Part shown: in pieces, positions 1 through 8,512 of the stretch
Layout of the letters: every line of letters begins with the position of its first letter
Position numbering within the stretch: the first letter of the stretch is position 1
Assembly (NCBI GenBank): GCA_016784145.1
Contig: JADHVF010000002.1
Location: 73,102 to 112,356 of the forward strand
Length of the DNA stretch: 39,255 nucleotides
Direction of reading: 5' to 3'
Source of the DNA: Patescibacteria group bacterium
Lineage (GTDB): Bacteria > Patescibacteriota > Patescibacteriia > UBA2591 > UBA6264
The notes under the pieces: generated by a model
The model's input: only the letters and a program-made list of their open reading frames with translations
Told to the model about the DNA's origin: nothing
Databases searched by the model: none
Position numbers and translations under genes: made by a program

Positions 1-2
1 TT

Positions 3-1067
3 TTAGTTGTTGTGAATGGCACAACCACGGGTTTGATAGGAGATCCTAGTGGCAAGAAATCAGAGAGACCATTATTAGCTAAAAAAGATCTTCTTAAAAA
101 TGCTCATAATATTAAAAAACAGTTAAAGCAAATATTAAAACCAGTTAAAAAATCTGTAAAAATAATAACAAACCATCAATGGTTTGATAAAATAAATATA
201 ATAGATTTTTTTCGTGACATTGGGAAACATTTTCCAATTGGATATATGCTTGCCAAGGATTCAGTAAAGTCAAGAATGTCATCGGGGATTTCCTTTACAG
301 AATTTAGTTATATGGTTTTGCAAGCATATGATTATTTAAAATTAAATAAAAAATTTAATTGTGAATTACAAATAGGGGGAAGTGATCAGTGGGGGAATAT
401 TACGGCTGGAGTTGATTTGATTAGAAAAAGTTTATCAAAAGAGGTTTATGGGCTTACTTTGCCATTAATAACAAGTCCAGATGGTTCAAAATTAGGGAAA
501 TCAGTCAAAAATGGAATATGGCTTGACCCAAATAGAACAAATGCTTATCAGTTTTATCAATTTTGGGTAAACACTAGCGATGAACAGGTAATTCAGTTTA
601 TAAAATATTTTACTTTTTTAAATAAACAAAAAATTCAGAAATTAGCTGACAAAGTTAAAGCAGAGCCAGCTAAAAGGGAAGCGCAAAAAATATTAGCCAA
701 AGAGCTAACTCAATTTATTCATGGCCAGTCAGCCATGTTAAAAGCTCAAAAAATTTCTCAAACATTGTTTTCTGAAAAGCTGGAATTATTATCAAAGAAT
801 GAAATTCAACAAGCATTTGTAAACGTACCTTCAATAAGCATGTCTAAACAGTCAGAAATTGATTTAATTGATGCTTTAGTGTTAATAAAGGCCTGTGCTT
901 CAAAAACACAAGCAAGAGAGCATATTAAAGGAGGAGGAATTTATATAAATGGTCATAAATGTAATCCATCAAAACAAACAATAAATACAACCGATAGATT
1001 AAGAGGCAAATATACAATTATTCGTAAAGGAAAAAAGAAATATTTTTTAATTAAATGGTTAATTTAA
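3..1067 (+). CDS. tyrS: Tyrosyl-tRNA synthetase, 5'-truncated by window edge
   Basis: This enzyme attaches tyrosine to tRNA-Tyr in the cytoplasm. The reading frame is open from base 3, so the start lies outside the window and roughly the first 60-70 residues, including the HIGH region, are missing. Visible are the GLIGDPSG segment of the class I Rossmann fold, the tyrosine-pocket stretch ending GGSDQWGN, and the bacterial KMSKS equivalent KLGKS about 160 residues into the visible part. An S4-type RNA-binding domain fills the last ~70 residues (ALVLIKACASKTQAREHIKG). A GTG at base 12 should not be taken as the start, because family homology continues upstream of it. The glycosyltransferase gene begins 8 nt after the stop. 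Confidence 0.95.
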   Translation, partial: LVVVNGTTTGLIGDPSGKKSERPLLAKKDLLKNAHNIKKQLKQILKPVKKSVKIITNHQWFDKINIIDFFRDIGKHFPIGYMLAKDSVKSRMSSGISFTEFSYMVLQAYDYLKLNKKFNCELQIGGSDQWGNITAGVDLIRKSLSKEVYGLTLPLITSPDGSKLGKSVKNGIWLDPNRTNAYQFYQFWVNTSDEQVIQFIKYFTFLNKQKIQKLADKVKAEPAKREAQKILAKELTQFIHGQSAMLKAQKISQTLFSEKLELLSKNEIQQAFVNVPSISMSKQSEIDLIDALVLIKACASKTQAREHIKGGGIYINGHKCNPSKQTINTTDRLRGKYTIIRKGKKKYFLIKWLI

Positions 1068-1075
1068 GATAAATA

Positions 1076-2197
1076 ATGATCGTAGGTATTGACTTTTCAG
1101 GCGCAAATCGTAAACAAAAAACAGGAGTTGAATGGTATTCATATTATTTGATTCAACACATGATTAAACTTAAGCATGTAAAAAATATCGATTTTGTCAT
1201 ATATTATTCAAGTAAATTAATTGAAAAAATTAAAAACACACCATTAAATTGGCATTTTAAGAGATTAAATTGGCCTTTTAATTTTGGTTGGACGCAGATT
1301 AGGTTGGCTTGGGAATTGTTGAGGAGTAAAGTTGATGTTATATTCTTCCCGTCATATTTTCCACCCTTGCTTACTTTTAATAAATTCAAAGTTACAACAG
1401 TTCATGATATTGGTTTTACTTTTTTCCCAAAACAATATTCTTTTTTTAAAAGAATATATTATCCCTTGGCTCATAAAATAGCAGTACATTTCTCAGACAT
1501 AATTATAGTTCCGTCAAAATTTACGAAAAATGAATTATTAAAAAAATATAAAATTGGACCATCTAAAATAAAAGTTATTCCGATTGCTTACAATAGAAAT
1601 ATTTACAAGCCAAAGAGTGACTTGACTAAGGTTTTATCAAAATATAAAATAAAACAACCATATTTTCTTTATGTTGGCAGGTTAGAAAAAAAGAAAAACA
1701 TAGCTAACCTTATATTTGCTTATGAAAAATTTTGTAAAAAATATTTAGATAAAGGCAAAGCGCCAAATTTAGTTTTAATTGGTTCTCGTGGACATGGTTA
1801 TAATAAAGTTAAGTCAAACATTTCGAATAATTCAAAAATAATAGAAATGGGATATGTTGAATTAAAAGACTTGCCTTGTTTTTATTCAGGAGCTATTGCT
1901 TTTATTTTTCCATCTATTTATGAGGGGTTTGGGATTCCGGTATTAGAAGCAATGGCTTGTGGTTGCCCTGTAATAGCTAGTAATATCCCTTCTGTTTTAG
2001 AAATTTCAGCAAATTCATGCTTGTATTTTAATCCAATTAATTTAGATGATATTGTTTATTCAATGGAAAAAATAATACGAGACGAAAATTTAAGGAAAAA
2101 TTTATCAATTAAAGGGCTTGATAGAGTTATGGATTTTTCGTGGAGAAAATGCGCACAACAAACATTTGATGTTATGGTGAATAAATTTAATAAATAA
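1076..2197 (+). CDS. Glycosyltransferase family 4 (GT-B fold)
   Basis: This protein of 373 aa probably transfers a sugar from a nucleotide donor onto a cell-surface glycan or glycolipid at the inner face of the membrane. The C-terminal half has the GT4 donor-binding signature EGFGIPVLEAMACGCPVIAS, with the two expected glutamates near residues 283 and 291. The stretch YFLYVGRLEKKKNIANL is the usual start of the second Rossmann domain. The N-terminal acceptor domain has HDIGF and the PSKFTKNELL segment typical of the family. The sugar and acceptor cannot be read from sequence. The gene lies between tyrS and holB with very short spacers, so it is likely co-transcribed with them. Confidence 0.88.
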   Translation: MIVGIDFSGANRKQKTGVEWYSYYLIQHMIKLKHVKNIDFVIYYSSKLIEKIKNTPLNWHFKRLNWPFNFGWTQIRLAWELLRSKVDVIFFPSYFPPLLTFNKFKVTTVHDIGFTFFPKQYSFFKRIYYPLAHKIAVHFSDIIIVPSKFTKNELLKKYKIGPSKIKVIPIAYNRNIYKPKSDLTKVLSKYKIKQPYFLYVGRLEKKKNIANLIFAYEKFCKKYLDKGKAPNLVLIGSRGHGYNKVKSNISNNSKIIEMGYVELKDLPCFYSGAIAFIFPSIYEGFGIPVLEAMACGCPVIASNIPSVLEISANSCLYFNPINLDDIVYSMEKIIRDENLRKNLSIKGLDRVMDFSWRKCAQQTFDVMVNKFNK

Positions 2198-2200
2198 AAA

Positions 2201-3145
2201 ATGGCAGATATTATTGGACATAAAAAAAATATTGAATTTCTTAAAAAGAGCATTCAAAATAAAAAAATTTCTCATGCATATTTTTTTTATGGACCATCAC
2301 ATATTGAAAAAAGTTCAGTTGTTGAGTTGTTTTCTTCTATGTTGCTTTGTGAAAATAAATCGTTTTGTAAAAAATGTAAAAATTGCAAGCATGTATTAAA
2401 TGGAAGTCACCCAGATTTGCTTTGGCTTAAAGAGCCAGAGGAAATGAAAATTGATAGATTAAGAAAGGTTGTAAAATTTTTTAATTTATCATCCTTTTCT
2501 GATTCTTATAAAATTGTTATAATAGAAAATGCTCATAATTTAAATATTTCTTCTGCTAATTCAATTTTGAAATTCTTAGAAGAACCACCTGTTGAGACAA
2601 TTATTATTTTTATATCTAACAGCTTTTATGACATTCCAGCTACAGTTAGGTCTCGTTGTCAGGTTTTAAGATTTTCGTCTCCGTCTAAAGAAGAAATTAA
2701 AAATGGCTTAAAAAAAACATTTAAATTAAAAGAAAAAGCAATTGATGAAATGATATATTTAGCAATGAATCGTTTAAGAATTGTAAATGAATTTGCTGCT
2801 AATCCAGCTACAATAAATATTTTTAAAAATAAAATAAATAAAATTATAAATTTTCTAGATAGTAATAAAAGAGAAAATAAATATCAGTTATTTAATTATT
2901 CTTCTAAAACAGCTATTGATGATTTAAATAATTTATTAATAGTTATTAGATTTTTAATTTTATCAAAGTTGAACAATTCATTAATTAATGAATCTATTTT
3001 ATCTAATAATTTAAAAAAAGTTTCAGCTAAATATACGATTAAAAAGCTGACCACTATATTAGATTTAATTATTAGAACCCGCTCATGGATAGAAGGTAAT
3101 ACAAATAAAAAATTAGCAATAGCTAATATTTTAATCAATCTTTAA
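2201..3145 (+). CDS. holB: DNA polymerase III delta' subunit-like clamp-loader protein
   Basis: This is a clamp-loader subunit that helps place the sliding clamp on primed DNA. The 314-aa protein begins like delta' and tau/gamma proteins (IIGHKKNIEFLKKSI, then HAYFFYGP). It has a zinc-finger cysteine group at about residues 50, 56, 59 and 62 and the SRC motif in ATVRSRCQVLRF. The P-loop is degenerate: GPSHIEKSS, near residues 31-39, lacks the second glycine of GxxGxGK. This suggests it does not hydrolyse ATP, as is usual for delta'. The C-terminal third is AT-driven and poorly recognisable. It starts 3 nt after the glycosyltransferase stop and ends 2 nt before the next start. Confidence 0.88.
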   Translation: MADIIGHKKNIEFLKKSIQNKKISHAYFFYGPSHIEKSSVVELFSSMLLCENKSFCKKCKNCKHVLNGSHPDLLWLKEPEEMKIDRLRKVVKFFNLSSFSDSYKIVIIENAHNLNISSANSILKFLEEPPVETIIIFISNSFYDIPATVRSRCQVLRFSSPSKEEIKNGLKKTFKLKEKAIDEMIYLAMNRLRIVNEFAANPATINIFKNKINKIINFLDSNKRENKYQLFNYSSKTAIDDLNNLLIVIRFLILSKLNNSLINESILSNNLKKVSAKYTIKKLTTILDLIIRTRSWIEGNTNKKLAIANILINL

Positions 3146-3147
3146 GC

Positions 3148-4203
3148 ATGTTAAAACAAAAACAATTCCATTTATTATTGATACTTATGTTTGTTCTTTT
3201 TTCTACAAGTGCTTGTATTAAGGTTAGTATTAAAGATTCCTTTGATGGAGGAATCTTTAAGACAATAGATGGTGGAAATAATTGGATTCAAAGAAATAAA
3301 TTATTAAAACTTGATGAGCAAGAAAATTTTTTAAGTAATCTTGATATAAGTGTTTTGATTTTTGACCCGCAAGACAATAAAACATTATATTTAGGTACAA
3401 AAAAAAACGGAGCCTTTGTAAGTTTTAATTCAGGCAAATCTTGGCAAGAAATTACGAATTTTGATGACACAAAGGCAATAAATTCTATTGTGGTTGACCC
3501 TCAATTTAAGCATATTGTATATTTGTCATCAGGAAATAAAATATTTAGAACAAATGATGCTAATAGAACCTGGCATAGAGTTTATTTAGAAGCCATGTCA
3601 GGAGTTGAAATAAACTCTATGGCAATTGATGCATCTTTGCCATATAATATTTATGCCGGACTTTCAGACGGGAGACTAATTAAAAGTGAAAACAATGGTG
3701 TCAGCTGGAAAAATATTTATAATTTCCAATCAAGAATAAAGCAGATATTAATTGATGGTGATGATACTAAAAAGATGTACATTGTCACTTTAAAACATGG
3801 CCTTTTTCTTTCTTCTGACTCAGGTACAACATGGCAGTCATTGAGTAAGGGGTTAAAGGAGTTTAATGGATCTAATGATATCTATAAATTAATTTTTTCT
3901 CCATCAGAAGAAAATACTATAATTAGTGCAAATAAATATGGTTTACTCAAGTCATCAGACAATGGAATGACTTGGTCAAGTTATAAGTTATTGTTGTCAG
4001 GCAAAAAAATGAAAGTTTATTCTGTGGGAGTTGATGCAGTTAATTCAGATATTATTTATTATTTAACAAAAACAGCTCTGCATTTGTCAGTAGATAACGG
4101 AATTAATTGGACAGTTAAGCCACTACCAAGCAAAAGAATCCCTAGTAAATTGTTGGTTGATTCAGTTGATTCAAGTATTTTGTATTTAGGATTTATTAAA
4201 TAA
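3148..4203 (+). CDS. Predicted secreted lipoprotein with BNR/VPS10-like beta-propeller repeats
   Basis: A 351-aa exported protein with no function I can name. Residues ~8-23 are a hydrophobic signal segment ending STSAC, which resembles a lipobox although the -3 residue is threonine rather than leucine. The rest holds about seven degenerate repeats with the Asp-box pattern S/T-x-D-x-G-x-T/N-W: for example KTIDGGNNW, SFNSGKSW, KSENNGVSW, SSDSGTTW, SSDNGMTW and SVDNGINW. Such repeats build beta-propellers in sialidases, sortilins and YCF48-type assembly factors. The catalytic residues of sialidases are not evident, so binding or scaffolding at the cell surface is more likely than hydrolysis. 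It lies between holB and frr in a tight plus-strand run. Confidence 0.8.
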   Translation: MLKQKQFHLLLILMFVLFSTSACIKVSIKDSFDGGIFKTIDGGNNWIQRNKLLKLDEQENFLSNLDISVLIFDPQDNKTLYLGTKKNGAFVSFNSGKSWQEITNFDDTKAINSIVVDPQFKHIVYLSSGNKIFRTNDANRTWHRVYLEAMSGVEINSMAIDASLPYNIYAGLSDGRLIKSENNGVSWKNIYNFQSRIKQILIDGDDTKKMYIVTLKHGLFLSSDSGTTWQSLSKGLKEFNGSNDIYKLIFSPSEENTIISANKYGLLKSSDNGMTWSSYKLLLSGKKMKVYSVGVDAVNSDIIYYLTKTALHLSVDNGINWTVKPLPSKRIPSKLLVDSVDSSILYLGFIK

Positions 4204-4221
4204 ATTTAATATAATTTTTTT

Positions 4222-4776
4222 ATGAATATTATTGAACCACATGAAAAAGATTTTGATAATTGTATAACTTTTTTTGAAAAAAATATATCAAAAATTAGGA
4301 CTAATCGCATTACAACAGAATTAATATCAGATGTTTTAATTAATGTCTATGGCACAAAGACCCCTCTTGAACAGGTTGCTTCCTTAAGCTTGATAGGACC
4401 AAGGACCATTATGATTGAGTCATGGGACAAGAGTATTATTAAAGAGATAGCTAATTCTTTAACCAATATGGAGTTAGGAGCAATCCCAAACATAGAAGGA
4501 CAAATAATACATTTAAATTTGCCTCCTCTTAACGAAGATACAAGAAAAAAGATGGTTAAACTACTTCATAGTAAAGCAGAAGAAAGCAGAATCTCACTTC
4601 GCTCAATTAGAGACAAGGTCAAGACAGTCATTATTATGGCTGAGAAAAGCAAAGAAATTACAGAGGATGACAAGTATATTTTACTTGAAAAACTTGATAA
4701 AATTATATCAGCCAAAAATGAAAAAATTAAATTAATAGGAGATAAAAAGGAAAAAGAAATAATGAGTAATACCTAA
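4222..4776 (+). CDS. frr: Ribosome recycling factor
   Basis: RRF works with EF-G to split the post-termination ribosome and binds next to helix 69 of 23S rRNA. The 184-aa length matches the family. The N-terminal helix carries SKIRTNRITTELI, equivalent to the conserved L-x-x-x-R-T-x-R-A region. The beta domain has VYGTKTPLEQVASLSLIGPRTIMI, and the C-terminal helix carries the usual SLRSIRD-KVK basic face. There is no Shine-Dalgarno; a T-tract directly precedes the ATG. The 23S gene in this window has an intron inserted in helix 69, so this factor can act only on spliced ribosomes. Confidence 0.95.
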   Translation: MNIIEPHEKDFDNCITFFEKNISKIRTNRITTELISDVLINVYGTKTPLEQVASLSLIGPRTIMIESWDKSIIKEIANSLTNMELGAIPNIEGQIIHLNLPPLNEDTRKKMVKLLHSKAEESRISLRSIRDKVKTVIIMAEKSKEITEDDKYILLEKLDKIISAKNEKIKLIGDKKEKEIMSNT

Positions 4777-4789
4777 ATAATATTTTTTT

Positions 4790-5959
4790 ATGTTTGTTTT
4801 TATTACAATTATTGGATTAAGCGTTTTGGTCTTTTTTCATGAATTTGGCCATTTTTTTGCTGCCAAGAGCTTAAAAATAAAAGTTGAGGAATTTGGAATT
4901 GGATATCCTCCTAGATTTTTTGGAATTATAATTAAATCTTTTAAAAAAAGAAAATTTAAATTTTTTTGGGGGAATAAAGAACCAGTTCAATCTAAGCAAA
5001 GAACAATTTATTCTCTTAATTGGATTCCATTTGGAGGATTTACAAAATTAAAAGGAGAAATAAGAGGAGACGCTAGTAGAGATAGTTTTTCTGCTCAAGT
5101 TTGGTGGAAAAAAGCAGTAGTGGCTTTTGCTGGGGCGGGCATGAATATTATCTTAGCGATTGTGCTTTTTAGCTTTTTATTTTCAACAGGCATAACTCAG
5201 GACATTGGTTTTTTGGAAGCCAATGCAAAAATAAAAAAAGTAATAGGGGTACAAATCGGTATGATATCGCCAGATTCTCCTGCTAATATGGCTGGATTGA
5301 AAATAGGAGATGTTATTACTAATATTGACGGGAATAAATTCAATAAAGTAGAAGATGTTAGAAATTACATTAAGGCAAGTTTGGGGCAAGAAATTCATAT
5401 AAGTATTGATAGGAAAAATAGTGAAACAACAGGCATTAAATTAATTCCATTGCCATTTAAAGATGTTTATAATCATGACGTGAAAGAAGAAGGGATAGAT
5501 GAGCATGGCGGAGTAATTGGTATTTCTTTGTCCAATGCAGTAATTGTTTCTTATCCCTTCTGGCAATCATTATTCATGGGAATAAAATTTTCAGTAGTAT
5601 TGTTATTGTCAATTTTTAATGGTATATGGCTTTTATTAAAGACTCTTTTAGTTGATGGCAAAGTTATTGGAGGAGTTATGGGGCCAGTTGGCATTACTTC
5701 GATTACAGCTAGTGTTGCTCAAGCGGGTTATATTTATTTTTTACAATTTCTCGGACTTCTTTCTGTTGCTATTGGCGCATTTCAACTAATTCCTTTCCCC
5801 GCTCTTGATGGTTTTAAAATCTTAACAAGCGTTATAGAAGGAGTAATTAGAAGGCCTATCAAGCCAAAGGTTGAAGAAACTCTTATTAGGGGTGGATTTT
5901 TCTTGCTTTTGTGTTTATTGTTTTATATTACAATAAAAGAAATTATATCTTTATTTTAA
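4790..5959 (+). CDS. rseP: Site-2 protease, RseP family (M50 zinc metalloprotease)
   Basis: An intramembrane protease that cleaves transmembrane segments, classically anti-sigma factors or remnant signal peptides. The 389-aa protein has the zinc-binding HEFGH at residues 17-21 inside the first membrane helix. A PDZ domain lies at about 140-215 (IGMISPDSPANMAGLKIGD). The third zinc ligand is in the LDG motif of PFPALDGFKIL near residue 343, and there are about four membrane spans in total. GPVGITSI before the last catalytic span is also typical. No anti-sigma factor gene is nearby, so the substrate is unknown. It sits between frr and proS, a common bacterial order. Confidence 0.93.
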   Translation: MFVFITIIGLSVLVFFHEFGHFFAAKSLKIKVEEFGIGYPPRFFGIIIKSFKKRKFKFFWGNKEPVQSKQRTIYSLNWIPFGGFTKLKGEIRGDASRDSFSAQVWWKKAVVAFAGAGMNIILAIVLFSFLFSTGITQDIGFLEANAKIKKVIGVQIGMISPDSPANMAGLKIGDVITNIDGNKFNKVEDVRNYIKASLGQEIHISIDRKNSETTGIKLIPLPFKDVYNHDVKEEGIDEHGGVIGISLSNAVIVSYPFWQSLFMGIKFSVVLLLSIFNGIWLLLKTLLVDGKVIGGVMGPVGITSITASVAQAGYIYFLQFLGLLSVAIGAFQLIPFPALDGFKILTSVIEGVIRRPIKPKVEETLIRGGFFLLLCLLFYITIKEIISLF

Positions 5960-5965
5960 TTTTAT

Positions 5966-7429
5966 ATGAAAAAAAATATAAATTTTATAAAAAAAAACTT
6001 AACCCCAAAATCAACAGATGTTGCTAAATGGTATAATGATGTTGTCTTGTTAGCAAAATTAATTGATTATTCAGATGTCCGTGGAAGCATGGTAATAAGG
6101 GCAGGAGGTTATTCTATTTGGGAAAAACTTCAAGCAGTTTTAGATAAAAAGTTTAAATCTAATGATGTTGAAAATTATTATTTTCCTTTATTAATCCCTT
6201 TACATCTTTTAAACAAAGAAAAAGATCATCTAGAGGGGTTTTCTCCTGAGCTTGTAATAGCAACTCATGCGGGTGGAGAAAAGTTATCAGAGCCATATGT
6301 TCTTAGGCCTACCTCTGAAACTATTATGTATAAAACTTTTTCAAAATGGATTCAAAGCCATAGAGACCTTCCTTTGAAAGTCAATCAATGGTGCAATGTG
6401 ATTAGATGGGAAAAAAGAACATATCCATTTTTAAGGAGTACAGAATTTTTATGGCAAGAAGGGCATACGGTTCATAGAACAGCTCAGCAGGCAATAATAA
6501 TGGCTGAAACAGCATTAAAATGGTATAAAGAGTTTTATAGAGATTATTTTGCTATTTCTTCATATTCTGGCATTAAGAGTAATCAAGAAAAGTTTGCTGG
6601 AGCAACTACAACTTATTCAATTGAATTAGTTGCTCCAAATGGAAAGGCGCTTCAGGCAGCTACTTCTCATGATTTAAGCGATAATTTTTCCAAAGTGTTT
6701 GACATCTCTTATTTAGATGAAGAAGGTCAAAAATGTTATCCATATCAAACTTCTTGGGGGATATCAACTAGAGCAATTGGTGGATTAATATTAGCTCATG
6801 GTGATGATTCTGGGATTGTTTTGCCTCCAAAAATCGCAGACCCGCAGATAGTTGTGATAGCAATTTCTAGTAAAATAAAAAAACAACAAGCAAAGATAGT
6901 CAAAGAGGCAATTATAATTAAGCAAGAGTTAGCAAAAAGTGGTTTTAGAGTTAAGCTAGACACGGACTTTAATCTTTCTTTAGGCAAAAGAATAAATGAA
7001 TGGGAAATAAAAGGAGTGCCCTTAAGAATGGAAATTGGGGCTAAAGAAATTAAAAATAAAAAAATAAAATTTATTACTAGAGAGAATTTTAGCAATGGCT
7101 GGATAGCTTTTAGCGAGATAAAATTAAAAACCGGCAAAATTTTAGCAGAAATCCAGGCAAATCTTTTATCAGCATCAATCAAGAGCAAAAAAGAACAGAC
7201 AATAGATATTAAAACTCGTGATGAGTTTGAAGAAGTTGCTAAAACAAAAAAAGTTTTTATCAGAGCATTATGGTGTGAAACCAATAATTGCGAAGATAAA
7301 ATAAAAAACAAGACAAAGTTAACTGTAAGAGTATTAGAGAATGATAAAAATGTAAATGTTTCTAACGGAAAATGTGTTTTTTGCAATAAACGAGCTAATC
7401 GTAAATGGCTTTTTGCTAAAAGTTATTAA
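5966..7429 (+). CDS. proS: Prolyl-tRNA synthetase, archaeal/eukaryotic-like type
   Basis: This class II synthetase charges tRNA-Pro. At 487 aa it lacks the ~180-residue editing insertion of the E. coli type and instead matches the shorter archaeal/eukaryotic-like form. Visible are the motif 2 segment EKRTYPFLRSTEFLWQEGH, the proline-pocket run with YVLRPTSETIM, and the LAHGDDSGIVLPP segment leading into the anticodon-binding domain. The C-terminal extra domain has a zinc-type cysteine set (WCETNNC and CVFC) and ends in a terminal tyrosine, which is diagnostic of this class. It starts 6 nt after rseP and has no Shine-Dalgarno. Confidence 0.95.
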   Translation: MKKNINFIKKNLTPKSTDVAKWYNDVVLLAKLIDYSDVRGSMVIRAGGYSIWEKLQAVLDKKFKSNDVENYYFPLLIPLHLLNKEKDHLEGFSPELVIATHAGGEKLSEPYVLRPTSETIMYKTFSKWIQSHRDLPLKVNQWCNVIRWEKRTYPFLRSTEFLWQEGHTVHRTAQQAIIMAETALKWYKEFYRDYFAISSYSGIKSNQEKFAGATTTYSIELVAPNGKALQAATSHDLSDNFSKVFDISYLDEEGQKCYPYQTSWGISTRAIGGLILAHGDDSGIVLPPKIADPQIVVIAISSKIKKQQAKIVKEAIIIKQELAKSGFRVKLDTDFNLSLGKRINEWEIKGVPLRMEIGAKEIKNKKIKFITRENFSNGWIAFSEIKLKTGKILAEIQANLLSASIKSKKEQTIDIKTRDEFEEVAKTKKVFIRALWCETNNCEDKIKNKTKLTVRVLENDKNVNVSNGKCVFCNKRANRKWLFAKSY

Positions 7430-7461
7430 AACAATATTATAAATTCATAAAAATAAAATAT

Positions 7462-8502
7462 ATGTTTAAAAATTTTTTTAATATTTTTTCAAAAGATATT
7501 GGCATAGACCTAGGGACAACAAATGTCAGGGTTTCGCTAAAAGGAAGAGGAATGGTTATATCAGAGTCTTCAATAATTGCTATTAATGCTAGAAATAATC
7601 AAATAATTGCTATTGGAGACAATGCTTTAAAAATGAAGGGAAGGGCCCCTAAATATATTTTGGTTGTAGCTCCATTAGACCATGGAGTTGTATCTGATTT
7701 TGAAATAGCAGAAAAAATGATTAAATCTATATTTGAAAAAATTCATTACAATGCTTTTAAACTTGCCTTAAGGCCAAGAGTAGTTGCTTCAATTCCTTTG
7801 GGAGTAACAGAAGTAGAGCAAAAGTCATTGGAAGATGTTATTTTACAAGCAGGAGCAAGAGATGTTTTCTTGGTAGAACGGCCAATGGCAGCAGCCATTG
7901 GACAAAAAATGCCAGTTCAAGAATCTGTTGGCAATTTAATCGTTGAATTAGGAGGCGGGCTTTCAGAGGTAGCAGTTATTTCATTAAACGGTATTGTATC
8001 ATGGAAGTCTTTAAAAATAGGTGGACAAGAATTAAATAATAATATAATAAATTATGTAAGAGACAAGTTTGGTATTTTGTTGGGAGACCAGACAGCAGAA
8101 CAAATAAAAACAAACATAGGGGCAGCTGTTTTAGGAAGCAAGTCTCAAGAGATAAAAGTTAAGGGAAGAGAGTTAAGAAGTGGATTGCCTCAAAAAGTAA
8201 TTGTTAATGACAGGCAAGTGAGAGATGCAATTCTGCCTCTGCTTGAAAATATTATTGAAGCAATTCATGATGTGATAGAGATGACTCCGCCTGAATTAGT
8301 TTCTGACATTTACGAAAAAGGTCTCATTCTTTCTGGGGGAGGAGCAAAATTAAAAGGATTAGACAAGCTAATCCAAAAAAGAATATCAATTCCTGTTTAT
8401 GTTGCAGATGACCCAAGTACATCAATCATAAAAGGGACAGGATTAATTTTAGATGATTTTAATAATTTAAAACAGGTTTTTATTCCTTCAGCCAGGAGTT
8501 AA
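7462..8502 (+). CDS. mreB: Rod-shape determining actin homologue MreB
   Basis: MreB polymerises under the membrane and guides lateral cell-wall synthesis. The 346-aa protein has the actin-fold phosphate 1 loop DIGIDLGTTNVRV at residues ~12-24. It also has the MreB-typical PLDHGVVSDFEIAEKMI, the phosphate 2 region IVELGGGLSEVAVISLNGIV and the adenosine loop GLILSGGGAKLKGLD. The N-terminus (MFKNFFNIFSKD) contains an amphipathic stretch as in other MreBs. No mreC/mreD follows: the downstream neighbour is smc on the opposite strand, with only 10 nt between the two stop codons. Confidence 0.93.
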   Translation: MFKNFFNIFSKDIGIDLGTTNVRVSLKGRGMVISESSIIAINARNNQIIAIGDNALKMKGRAPKYILVVAPLDHGVVSDFEIAEKMIKSIFEKIHYNAFKLALRPRVVASIPLGVTEVEQKSLEDVILQAGARDVFLVERPMAAAIGQKMPVQESVGNLIVELGGGLSEVAVISLNGIVSWKSLKIGGQELNNNIINYVRDKFGILLGDQTAEQIKTNIGAAVLGSKSQEIKVKGRELRSGLPQKVIVNDRQVRDAILPLLENIIEAIHDVIEMTPPELVSDIYEKGLILSGGGAKLKGLDKLIQKRISIPVYVADDPSTSIIKGTGLILDDFNNLKQVFIPSARS

Positions 8503-8512
8503 TTTTAGTTTT

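Noticed and set aside
12-14. GTG at 12 as the tyrS start
   Set aside because: The frame is open to base 3 and homology to the nucleotide-binding fold begins upstream, so the gene continues outside the window.
6796-7386. 196-codon open frame on the minus strand
   Set aside because: It lies wholly antisense to proS, reads as a Leu/Ile/Phe-rich mirror of the proS lysine/glutamate codons, and has no recognisable domain.
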